16,014 bases of DNA, taken from positions 1-16,014 of the forward strand of contig QHVD01000203.1 in the NCBI GenBank assembly GCA_003222235.1, written 5' to 3'. The translations under genes and the position numbers were made by a program. The stretch's first letter is position 1. Each line of letters begins with the position of its first letter. This document shows, piece after piece, positions 7,078 to 14,132 of the stretch. This DNA is from Gemmatimonadota bacterium. GTDB lineage: Bacteria; Gemmatimonadota; Gemmatimonadetes; Gemmatimonadales; GWC2-71-9. The notes under the pieces are model-generated. The model was not told where the DNA came from. It was given only the letters and a program-made list of their open reading frames with translations, and ran no database searches.

Positions 7078-8148
7078 TCACTCCTCGGGCACAGGACCCT
7101 CCTCGTCCGCGACGACCGCAGCTGCGGCCTTGACGCCGAGGTGCTCTTTGACTTTCGCCTCGATTTCGGCGGAGAGGTCGGGATGGTCCTTGAGGTAGAG
7201 CTTGGCGTTCTCGCGCCCCTGGCCGATGCGCTCCTTCCCGTACGCGTACCAGGCGCCCGATTTCTCGATGATCCCCGCCTCGGCCGCGATGTCCACGAGG
7301 AGCGACTCGTGGCTGATCCCCTCGTCGAACATGAGGTCGAACTCGGCCTGGCGGAACGGAGGCGCCACCTTGTTCTTCACCACTTTCACGCGTACATGAT
7401 TGCCGATCACCACGTCACGCTCCTTCACCGGGCCGATGCGCCGCATGTCCAGCCGTACCGACGCGTAGAATTTGAGCGCGCGCCCGCCGCTGGTCGTCTC
7501 GGGATTGCCGAACATGATCCCGATCTTCTCGCGGAGCTGATTGATGAAAACCACGGCCGTGCGCGAGCGGTTGATGGCGCCCGCGAGCTTGCGGAGCGCC
7601 TGGCTCATCAGCCGCGCCTGCAAACCCGGCAGGGAGTCTCCCATCTCGCCCTCGATCTCGGCCTTGGGGACGAGCGCCGCCACCGAGTCGACCACGACCA
7701 CGTCCACGGCGCCGGAGCGCACGAGGATGAGCGCCTGCTCGCCCGTGTCGGGCTGGGAGACGAGGAGATTGTCGATGTCCACGCCCAGCTTCTTCGCGTA
7801 CTCGACGTCGAGGGCGTGCTCCGCGTCGATGTAGGCCGCCGCGCCCCCGAGCCGCTGCGCATTCGCCACCACGTGAAGCGCCAGCGTGGTCTTGCCGCTC
7901 GATTCCGGGCCGAAGATCTCGGTCACCCGGCCCCGGGGAATGCCGCCCACGCCGATGGCGGCGTCCAGGTTGATGGCACCCGTGCCGATCGCGTCCACCC
8001 GGACGCGGGGTGAGTCAGCGCCCATCCGCATGATGGCGCCTTTGCCGCAGGTCTTCTCGATCTGGGTGATGGCGAGGTTCAGAGCCTTCCTGCGCTCGTC
8101 GGTGAGCTTCGTGACTTCCTTCTCGGCCGCCATGGGTGCCCTCGACAT
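7078..8148 (-). CDS. recA: Recombinase RecA
   Basis: Cytoplasmic ATP-dependent recombinase for homologous repair and SOS induction. The 356-aa protein has the canonical N-terminus (ALNLAITQIEKTCGKGAIMRMG), Walker A GPESSGKTT near residue 80, EHALDVEYAKKLGVD, Walker B VDVVVVDSVAAL, and the L2 region NQLREKIGIMFGNPETTSGG followed by RALKFYASVRLD. The C-terminus ends in an acidic tail (DEEGPVPEE), as is usual. ATG 8148 is preceded by GGAGG with a 10-nt spacing; an internal ATG at 8133, with GAGGG 5 nt upstream, is an alternative that removes five residues. The gap to yraN is 49 nt. A promoter-like pair lies inside the yraN 3' end. I see no clear LexA box of the E. coli or Bacillus type. Confidence 0.97.
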   Translation of the reverse strand: MSRAPMAAEKEVTKLTDERRKALNLAITQIEKTCGKGAIMRMGADSPRVRVDAIGTGAINLDAAIGVGGIPRGRVTEIFGPESSGKTTLALHVVANAQRLGGAAAYIDAEHALDVEYAKKLGVDIDNLLVSQPDTGEQALILVRSGAVDVVVVDSVAALVPKAEIEGEMGDSLPGLQARLMSQALRKLAGAINRSRTAVVFINQLREKIGIMFGNPETTSGGRALKFYASVRLDMRRIGPVKERDVVIGNHVRVKVVKNKVAPPFRQAEFDLMFDEGISHESLLVDIAAEAGIIEKSGAWYAYGKERIGQGRENAKLYLKDHPDLSAEIEAKVKEHLGVKAAAAVVADEEGPVPEE

Positions 8149-8197
8149 AGGGTGGAAGCCTCCAGTCCGGAGGCCCGAATATAAGCCGAAGTGACGC

Positions 8198-8590
8198 CTA
8201 CCGCCATCCCGGGCGGAACGCGTCCGCGATATGCTCCAACTTATTATCAACCAATGTGATACAGTCAAAACGGTAGATGTCCGACGGGCGCCCGTGGCGA
8301 TCCACCCAGACCCGGGCGGCCGTGACCAGCTCCCGCCGTTTCACCCCGGTCACGGCTTGCAGCGGGCTGCCGAACGCGTCCCCGCGCCGCGACTTGACCT
8401 CGACGAAGGTGACCAACCTGCCCTGCCGGGCGATCAGATCGATCTCCTTGTGGCCGACCCGGAATCGGTGCGCCACGATGCGCCAGCCGCGGGACAACAG
8501 GTAGCGGATCGCCTGTTTTTCGCCGGCGAGCCCCCGCTTGTGGCGCTCGTCTTTCCACTCGGCCGGGTCGCTGCGGAGACCGCTGTTCAC
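8198..8590 (-). CDS. yraN: YraN/UPF0102 family protein, endonuclease-like fold
   Basis: Small cytoplasmic protein of the UPF0102 family, predicted from its fold to resemble Holliday-junction resolvase/restriction-type nucleases; its cellular role is not established. The 130-aa length is typical. Conserved features are GLAGEKQAIRYLLSRGWRIV (family GxxxAExxAxxYLxxxGxxI), then GHKEIDLIARQGRLVTFVEVKSRRG, in which E, D and the ExK motif are the expected nuclease-like residues, and the C-terminal IYRFDCITLV. The start is probably GTG 8590, since no in-frame ATG lies near; no clear Shine-Dalgarno site precedes it. It follows ftsK after a 100-nt gap (8591-8690) in which I see no gene. Its 3' end carries the putative recA promoter. 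Location next to recA fits a DNA-repair link but does not prove one. Confidence 0.9.
   Translation of the reverse strand: MNSGLRSDPAEWKDERHKRGLAGEKQAIRYLLSRGWRIVAHRFRVGHKEIDLIARQGRLVTFVEVKSRRGDAFGSPLQAVTGVKRRELVTAARVWVDRHGRPSDIYRFDCITLVDNKLEHIADAFRPGWR
8241..8268 (-). promoter_or_regulatory. Probable recA promoter inside the yraN 3' end
   Basis: On the minus strand TTGACT (8268-8263) and TAATAA (8246-8241) are separated by 16 bp, close to the sigma-70 consensus. Transcription would begin near 8234 and leave an 86-nt leader before recA. The hexamers sit in yraN codons that are unusually AT-rich (ATC ACA TTG GTT GAT AAT AAG TTG) for this GC-rich region, which suggests selection for the DNA signal. 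A second -10-like TATATT lies at 8183-8178 without a good -35. Confidence 0.6.
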
Positions 8591-8690
8591 GCGGGCAAGC
8601 TACGTCGTCACACGCGGGAGCGCATCACCCTATTGTTGCGAGCAGGACCATTTCGCTGCGGACGCGCACCCAGCCCCCGCCAACTTGCCA

Positions 8691-10898
8691 TCAACCGGAT
8701 CGCCCACAGATCTCGTCCAGCGCCTCGAAACCGACCAGCACGTCGCGCGGCTTCGACCCGTTCGAGGGCCCTAGAATCCCCGCCTGCTCCAGCTGATCGA
8801 TGATACGCGCCGCGCGCCCGTAGCCAACGCTCATGCGGCGCTGCAACAGCGAGGTCGAGCCGAGCTGGTTCTGGATGCAAACCTCCGCGGCCTGGCGGAA
8901 GAGCGAATCCCGCTCCCCCGGCTCGCTTCCGGCCGGCTCGCCGTCGTCATCCTGCTTCTCTTCCCCGATCGCCTCCACCTGCTCATCGATGCTGGGCTTG
9001 CCGGGCAGTCTCGCCGCCATGCCTTGCCTCTTGTACCACTCCATCACCCGTTCCGTCTCCTCGGTGGAGATGAACGCGCCCTGGACGCGGAGCAGCTCGC
9101 TCTTCCCGGGCGGGAGGAACAGCATGTCGCCGTTGCCGAGCAGGGTCTCGGCCCCGTTCTGATCCAGGATGGTGCGGCTGTCCACCTTGGCCGACACGCG
9201 GAAGGCGATGCGGCACGGGAAGTTCGCCTTGATGAGCCCGGTGATGACGTTCACCGAAGGACGTTGCGTGGCGAGCACCAGATGGATGCCGATGGCCCGC
9301 GCCTTCTGCGCGAGCGTGGCGAGGGGCGTCTCGATCTCGCCCTGCACCGTGAGGATCAGGTCGGCGAGCTCATCCACGATCAGCACGATGTACGGGAGGA
9401 CGCCCTCGGTGTACTCGCCGTCGAGCGGCAGCTCCTGCTGCACCCCGGCCTGAGTGGCGAGGGTCTCGCGCGGCCCCTTGAGCGGCTTGCCCTCCTCGAT
9501 CTTGCGGTTGAAGTCCGCCACGTTTCGCGCGTGATTCGCGTGGAGCAGCTTATAGCGCCGCTCCATCTCGAGCGCCGCCCACTTCAGCACTTTCGCCGCT
9601 TTCTGGTGGCCCGTCACCACCGGGAGCCCGAGGTGTGGGAGCACCGCGTACATCGAGAGCTCGACCATCTTGGGATCGATCATCAGGAACTTGAGCCGCT
9701 CGGGCGGCTGGGTGTAAATGAGGCTCGTGATGATCGTGTTGATGCAGACCGACTTCCCCGAGCCCGTGACGCCGGCGATCAGCAGATGGGGCATCTTCGC
9801 GAGGTCGGCCACGACCGGCTCGCCCTCCAGGTCCTTTCCAAGCGCGACCGGAAGCAGACGGTTGCCGGGGTATTGCGGGCTTTCGAGCAGCTCGCGGATG
9901 TGCACCATCCGCGGCAGCGGATTCGGCACCTCGATGCCGACGGCGGCCTTCCCCGGTATGGGCGCCACGATGCGCAGGCTAGGCGCACGCATCGCGAGCG
10001 CCAGGTCGTCGGCCAACGCCGCGATCCGCCCGACCTTCACTCCCGGCCCCGGGGCTACCTCGTACTGCGTCACGACCGGCCCCACGGTCCGCCCGGCGAT
10101 GGCGCCTTCGACGCGGAAGGTCTGGAGCGTCTCGATGAGCTTGAGCCCCATCAGCTCGATCTGCGCGAGCCCGGCGTCACGGTCTTGCGCAGGGGGCGCG
10201 TTCAACAGATCGAGGGGCGGGAGGAGAACGCCTTCGGGAACGGGATGCGGGATGCGGGATGCGAGATGCAGGCGATCCACCCGTCCCTTCCGGTCCCGCG
10301 GGAAACGGGAAACGGGAAACGTGGGTGACGCTTCCGCCGACGGCTGGTCTCGTTCGACCAGCTTGGGCTTCGCCGGGCGTTCCGTTTCCCGTTTCCCGTT
10401 TCCCGTTTCCGGGCTTCTCAGGACGGTCAGGGGATGCCAGCCGACCGTGAAGATCCCCAGCGCCGAAAGCGCGAACAGCCCGAACAGGATTCCGCCCGCG
10501 GTCCCGACGGCGGCATGCACCGCGCTCGCGAGGGTCCCCGGGCCGAGCCCCGCCAGCCGCTGGCTCGCCGTCCACCTCGCGTAGTCGGGGGGGAGCGATC
10601 CGTGCCCGACCCCGGTGAAGACGCCGATGCCGTACGGGAGCAGCAGGACGAGCCCCGCCCCAAGCGCGGCCGCTCGCGGACCGGAGAGACTCCCCAGCCG
10701 GTCGAACGCGCCCAGCACCCAGCCGACTCCCAGCACCGGGAGCAGGACGGCCCCGGCCCCAAACACCTTCCAGAGGCCGAGCCCGAGGCCCCGGCCCAGC
10801 GCTCCCGTGATCGGTGTGGGCAGCAGGGTGAGACCGAGGAAGACGCCCAGCACGAGCGCCCCGATACCGATGAGTTCCTGGCGCGCCTTCGGGTTCAT
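8691..10898 (-). CDS. ftsK: DNA translocase FtsK
   Basis: Septum-anchored DNA pump that clears and aligns chromosome termini during division. The 735-aa protein begins with four membrane segments (about residues 9-27, 45-65, 76-96 and 130-155). A short linker (about 156-225) leads to the alpha domain, starting LAQIELMGLKLIETLQTFRVEGA, and the RecA-like motor. The motor has Walker A GVTGSGKS near 378, the FLMIDPKMVELSMY block, Walker B VLIVDELADLI near 506, and LVLATQRPSVNVITG. The C-terminal gamma winged-helix domain (LFRQAAEVCIQNQLGSTSLL and RRMSVGYGRAARIIDQLE) normally reads KOPS. The linker is short for FtsK and is largely built from heptamer repeats inserted in frame (10242-10411). ATG 10898 overlaps the comB stop as ATGA, indicating co-translation. 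Confidence 0.96.
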   Translation of the reverse strand: MNPKARQELIGIGALVLGVFLGLTLLPTPITGALGRGLGLGLWKVFGAGAVLLPVLGVGWVLGAFDRLGSLSGPRAAALGAGLVLLLPYGIGVFTGVGHGSLPPDYARWTASQRLAGLGPGTLASAVHAAVGTAGGILFGLFALSALGIFTVGWHPLTVLRSPETGNGKRETERPAKPKLVERDQPSAEASPTFPVSRFPRDRKGRVDRLHLASRIPHPVPEGVLLPPLDLLNAPPAQDRDAGLAQIELMGLKLIETLQTFRVEGAIAGRTVGPVVTQYEVAPGPGVKVGRIAALADDLALAMRAPSLRIVAPIPGKAAVGIEVPNPLPRMVHIRELLESPQYPGNRLLPVALGKDLEGEPVVADLAKMPHLLIAGVTGSGKSVCINTIITSLIYTQPPERLKFLMIDPKMVELSMYAVLPHLGLPVVTGHQKAAKVLKWAALEMERRYKLLHANHARNVADFNRKIEEGKPLKGPRETLATQAGVQQELPLDGEYTEGVLPYIVLIVDELADLILTVQGEIETPLATLAQKARAIGIHLVLATQRPSVNVITGLIKANFPCRIAFRVSAKVDSRTILDQNGAETLLGNGDMLFLPPGKSELLRVQGAFISTEETERVMEWYKRQGMAARLPGKPSIDEQVEAIGEEKQDDDGEPAGSEPGERDSLFRQAAEVCIQNQLGSTSLLQRRMSVGYGRAARIIDQLEQAGILGPSNGSKPRDVLVGFEALDEICGRSG
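10242..10411. repeat. Heptamer-based palindromic element inside ftsK
   Basis: Three blocks of 7-bp units lie within the linker-coding part of ftsK. GGGATGC occurs four times in tandem at 10242-10269 (the last copy reads GAGATGC). GGGAAAC occurs three times at 10300-10320. Its reverse complement GTTTCCC occurs three times at 10384-10404, followed by a variant GTTTCCG (10405-10411). The two latter blocks form a 21-bp inverted repeat around a 63-bp spacer. The spacer contains a further 7-bp hairpin, GCTGGTC-tcgttc-GACCAGC (10343-10362). The encoded peptides are ETGNGKRETE, TFPVSRFP and ASRIPHPVP. I recall similar heptamer arrays in gemmatimonad genomes, but this cannot be confirmed here. Confidence 0.85.
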
Positions 10899-11614
10899 GT
10901 GATGCGACGGTCCGCGTAGGTGGGGACGACCGCGAAGCGGTCCGCCCGGGCCGCGAACGCGACGTCCTCGGCCAGGTCCGCTTCGGCCAGCTGGCGCGCC
11001 GCTTCGGAGCCTGCCAGTGCCTCCGTCCAGCTCGCGAACGCCGCGGTCAGGCTCGTCGCCGCTTGTCCCGCGTCGTTCACCTGGACTTTGCGCGAGCCCT
11101 TGCGCAGGGCCTTGACCAGCCTCCCCGCCGTGTACGCGTCCTCGATGGCAAATTGCTTCTCCCGGCCGGCGCAGACGACCGCCAGGTCCCCCCGCTCGCC
11201 GAGCACCTGACGGGCGCGCTCGACCAGGGCGCGGAAGTTCGCGGGGGCGCCCACGAGCACGGGATCGCCCCCCTGAGCCGCCACGAGCGCAGGCGTCCCG
11301 TTGGTGGTGGCGAGCACGATCGTTTTGGTCGCCACGGCCGCCGGGGTCATCTCCCGGGGTGAGTTCCCGAGGGCGAACCCCGCGATCTTGACGCTTCTCC
11401 GCTCCCCGGCCAGCAGCACGCCGTTCTTCTCGAGCTTCGCCGCCAGGCGCACCGCTTCGTCGGGGGTCGCGGCTGGGATCACCGCCTTGGCGCCGCTGGC
11501 GAGGGCCGTAACGATGGTCGTGGTGGCCCGCAGGACGTCGATGACGACGACCCCCCGCCCGGCGAGGTCCCCCGGCGCGACGCCAAGGGGCGTGAAGTAG
11601 ACGTCGATCCTCAT
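10895..11614 (-). CDS. comB: ComB-family phosphatase (2-phosphosulfolactate phosphatase-like)
   Basis: The 239-aa protein matches the ComB family, whose founding member dephosphorylates 2-phosphosulfolactate in archaeal coenzyme M synthesis. Diagnostic stretches are VVVIDVLRATTTIVTAL (DVLRATTT at residues 26-33), LAGERRSVKIAGFALGNSPRE (two adjoining motifs, LAGER at 68-72 and GNSPRE at 83-88) and TTNGT (103-107). A late acidic segment (EADLAEDVAFAARADRF) is typical of the family's C-terminus. No other coenzyme M or sulfolactate gene is visible in the window, so the substrate in this organism is uncertain. It overlaps accC upstream and ftsK downstream, both by ATGA, so it is made from the same transcript. 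No signal peptide is seen, so it should act in the cytoplasm. Confidence 0.88.
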   Translation of the reverse strand: MRIDVYFTPLGVAPGDLAGRGVVVIDVLRATTTIVTALASGAKAVIPAATPDEAVRLAAKLEKNGVLLAGERRSVKIAGFALGNSPREMTPAAVATKTIVLATTNGTPALVAAQGGDPVLVGAPANFRALVERARQVLGERGDLAVVCAGREKQFAIEDAYTAGRLVKALRKGSRKVQVNDAGQAATSLTAAFASWTEALAGSEAARQLAEADLAEDVAFAARADRFAVVPTYADRRIT

Positions 11615-12966
11615 GAGGCCTGAAGCAGCTGTGGCTCGCGCTCGAGGAACTTGGTGTCTACCTTCCCCGCGACGAAATCAGGGTGCCGCATGACCCGACT
11701 CAGGAGCGGGATGGTCGTGGTCGGCCCCTCAATGATAAACGAATCCAGAGCCTGCCGCATGCGAGCGAGGGCTTCCGCGCGGTTGTTGCCGTGCACGATC
11801 ACCTTCGCGAGCAGCGAGTCGTAGTAGGGCGGCACGGTGTAGCCGGCATAGATGTGGGTGTCCACGCGGACGCCGGGTCCGCCGGGCGGGTGATACGCCG
11901 TAATCGTCCCGGGCGACGGTTGGAAGTTGCGCGCCGGGTCCTCGGCGTTCACCCGGCATTCGATGGCGTGCCCGCGGAGGCGTTGGCCGTTCAGGACGAA
12001 GGAGAGCGGCTCGCCGGCCGCGACGCGGATCTGCTCCTTCACCAGGTCGAAATTCGTGCACATCTCGGTCACGGGATGCTCGACCTGGATTCGGGTGTTC
12101 ATCTCCATGAAGTAGAAGGAGCCGTCCTCGTCCAGCAGGAACTCGACCGTGCCGGCGCCGACGTACGCGATCGCCTCGGCGAGCCGCACCGCCGCGTCGC
12201 CGATGGCCTGGCGCAGCGCCTGATCCACCGCCGGGCTCGGCGCCTCCTCGATCAGTTTCTGGTGGCGCCGCTGCACCGAGCAGTCGCGCTCGCAGAGGTG
12301 CATCACCTTGCCGTGGCTGTCGCCCATGATCTGGATTTCGACGTGCCGCGGCCGCTCGAGGTATTTCTCGATGTACACCTCGTCCGAGCCGAACGCCGCC
12401 AGCGCCTCCTGCTTCGCAAGCGAGAATGCCTGGGAGAACTCCTCGCCGTCCCCGGCGACGCGCATCCCCTTCCCACCCCCGCCCGCGGCCGCCTTGATGA
12501 TGACCGGGAAGCCGATCCGGTCGGCGATCTTCAGCCCCTCGTCGACGTCCTCCACGGGGCCGGGCGATCCCGGCACGGTCGGCACGGTGAGCTTCTGGGC
12601 CAGGTTGCGCGCCGCGGCCTTGTCGCCCATCTGGCGGATCTGCTCACCGCTCGGGCCGATGAAGGTGATGTTCGAGGCCTTCACGATGTCGGCAAACTCC
12701 GCGTTCTCGGCGAGGAACCCGTAGCCCGGGTGGATCGCGTCGGCGCCCGTGATTTCCGCCGCCGCGATGATGCGGGGGATGTTCAGGTAGCTGTCGCGGG
12801 AAGGCGCACGCCCGATGCACACATCGTCGTCGGCGAAGCGCGTGTGGAGACACTCGCGGTCGGCCTCGGAGTAGACGGCCACCGTCTCGATGCCGAGCTC
12901 CTTGCACGCGCGGATGACCCGCAGGGCGATCTCCCCGCGGTTCGCGACCAGTACCCGCTTGAACAT
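11611..12966 (-). CDS. accC: Acetyl-CoA carboxylase, biotin carboxylase subunit
   Basis: ATP-grasp enzyme that carboxylates the biotin on AccB with bicarbonate, the first half-reaction of fatty acid synthesis. The 451 aa match the E. coli enzyme closely in length. Visible sites include FKRVLVANRGEIALRVIRA at the start, HPGYGFLAENAEFA (79-92), the glycine-rich ATP loop AGGGGKGMRVA (161-171), the CERDCSVQRRHQKLIEEAPS block, and EMNTRIQVEHPVTE, whose E288, N290 and R292 fall at the E. coli catalytic numbering. ECRVNAEDP and the PSPGTI segment complete the C-terminal domain. The ATG at 12966 shares one base with the stop of the pilus ATPase gene (TAATG). The stop overlaps comB as ATGA. Its partner accB lies one gene upstream. 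Confidence 0.97.
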   Translation of the reverse strand: MFKRVLVANRGEIALRVIRACKELGIETVAVYSEADRECLHTRFADDDVCIGRAPSRDSYLNIPRIIAAAEITGADAIHPGYGFLAENAEFADIVKASNITFIGPSGEQIRQMGDKAAARNLAQKLTVPTVPGSPGPVEDVDEGLKIADRIGFPVIIKAAAGGGGKGMRVAGDGEEFSQAFSLAKQEALAAFGSDEVYIEKYLERPRHVEIQIMGDSHGKVMHLCERDCSVQRRHQKLIEEAPSPAVDQALRQAIGDAAVRLAEAIAYVGAGTVEFLLDEDGSFYFMEMNTRIQVEHPVTEMCTNFDLVKEQIRVAAGEPLSFVLNGQRLRGHAIECRVNAEDPARNFQPSPGTITAYHPPGGPGVRVDTHIYAGYTVPPYYDSLLAKVIVHGNNRAEALARMRQALDSFIIEGPTTTIPLLSRVMRHPDFVAGKVDTKFLEREPQLLQAS

Positions 12967-14132
12967 TAGGGCTCGATGTCGCCCGGCAGGTGGGCCGCGG
13001 CCGTCGTCGTGCCGCCGAACGCCCGACTCTCCCCGGAATCGACGCCCGACACCTTCAGCGCAAATTCGCTCGGATTGGTGGCGAAGAAGATGGCGCTCTC
13101 GTAGCTGATGACGCCCTGCTGGAACCAGTAGAACAGGGACTGGTCGAAGCTCTGCATCCCGTACTGCACCGAGCCCTGCGCAATGAGGGACGGGATGATG
13201 AGCTGCTTGCTCACGTCGCGGATGTTGTCCTGCACCGCCGCGGTGCAGATCAGCACCTCGGCCGCCGGCACCCGGCCCCGCCCGTCCTTGCGGGGAACGA
13301 GCCGGAGCGACACCACCGCGTGGAGCGCGGTCGACAGGAGGTGCCGGACCTCGTCGTGCTGGTGCGGCGGGAAAAACGAGATGACACGGTTGATGGTCTG
13401 CGACGCGTCCGTGGTATGGAGCGTCGAGAACACCAGGTGGCCGGTGTCGGCGGCCTTCAGCGAGGTGTCGAGCGTCTCCAGGTCGCGAACCTCGCCGATC
13501 AGAATCACGTCCGGCGCCTGGCGCAGCACGTGCCGCAGCGCAGCGTTGAAGGACAACGTGTCGTTCCCGACCTCGCGCTGCGAGATGTTCGACAGGTTGT
13601 CCCGGTGCAAGAATTCGATCGGGTCCTCGATCGTGATGATGTTGACCCGCCGGTTCACGTTGATGTGGTTGATCATCGCGGCCAGCGCCGTCGATTTCCC
13701 GGAGCCCGTGACGCCCGTGACGAGCACCAGGCCGCGCGGCCGGAGCGAGATTTCCTCGAGCACCGGCGGCAGATTGAGCTCGCGGATCGACTTCACCTCG
13801 TAGGGGATCGAGCGGAACGCGAACGCCACCGTGCCGCGCTGCTGGTATACATTCGTCCGGAACCGGCCCACCCCCGGCACGCCGATCGCGAAGTCCGCCT
13901 CCTTGTGCTCGGCGAACTCCTTTACCTGGCGCGGCGTCATGATCTGCTCGGCGAGCGACTTCAGTTCCTCGGGCTTCAGCGGCGCCATGTCCAGCGCCAT
14001 GAGCTCGCCGTTCACCCGGACGGTCGCGGGCCGCCCCACCTTGAGGAGCAGGTCGGAGGCGCCGCGCTGGACCATCTGGGTGATGGCGTGCTTGAAGTTG
14101 AACAACGGACCGGTCTGCGGAGCTTCAGGCAT
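12966..14132 (-). CDS. pilT: Type IV pilus retraction ATPase, PilT/PilU family
   Basis: Hexameric cytoplasmic ATPase of the GspE/PilT superfamily that powers pilus retraction in twitching motility. The 388-aa protein has the N-terminal PAS-like domain (RGASDLLLKVGRPATVRVNG), Walker A GVTGSGKST (140-148), Asp box IITIEDPIEFLH (165-176), Walker B LRQAPDVILIGEVRD (203-217) and His box STLHTTDASQTINRVISFFP (236-255). The C-terminal region (GMQSFDQSLFYWFQQGVISYESA followed by NPSEFALKVSG) resembles PilU and deltaproteobacterial PilT variants more than canonical PilT, so PilU is a fair alternative name. ATG 14132 overlaps the accB stop by 8 nt and has GGTGGA upstream. No other pilus gene is visible; its position between accB and accC is unusual. 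Confidence 0.92.
   Translation of the reverse strand: MPEAPQTGPLFNFKHAITQMVQRGASDLLLKVGRPATVRVNGELMALDMAPLKPEELKSLAEQIMTPRQVKEFAEHKEADFAIGVPGVGRFRTNVYQQRGTVAFAFRSIPYEVKSIRELNLPPVLEEISLRPRGLVLVTGVTGSGKSTALAAMINHINVNRRVNIITIEDPIEFLHRDNLSNISQREVGNDTLSFNAALRHVLRQAPDVILIGEVRDLETLDTSLKAADTGHLVFSTLHTTDASQTINRVISFFPPHQHDEVRHLLSTALHAVVSLRLVPRKDGRGRVPAAEVLICTAAVQDNIRDVSKQLIIPSLIAQGSVQYGMQSFDQSLFYWFQQGVISYESAIFFATNPSEFALKVSGVDSGESRAFGGTTTAAAHLPGDIEP

Noticed and set aside
8149..8268. LexA/SOS box upstream of recA.
   Set aside because: I found no CTGT-N8-ACAG or GAAC-N4-GTTC pattern; GGAACGCGTCC-like bases near 8215 lack a matching half-site.
8149..8268. N-terminal extension of RecA starting at 8268.
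   Set aside because: The additional 40 residues (MTVSHWLIISW and onward) do not match RecA N-termini and overlap yraN; Shine-Dalgarno sites support 8148 or 8133.
10242..10411. CRISPR-like or minisatellite array.
   Set aside because: The units are 7 bp with no spacers, lie within an intact coding frame and include inverted copies, unlike CRISPR repeats.
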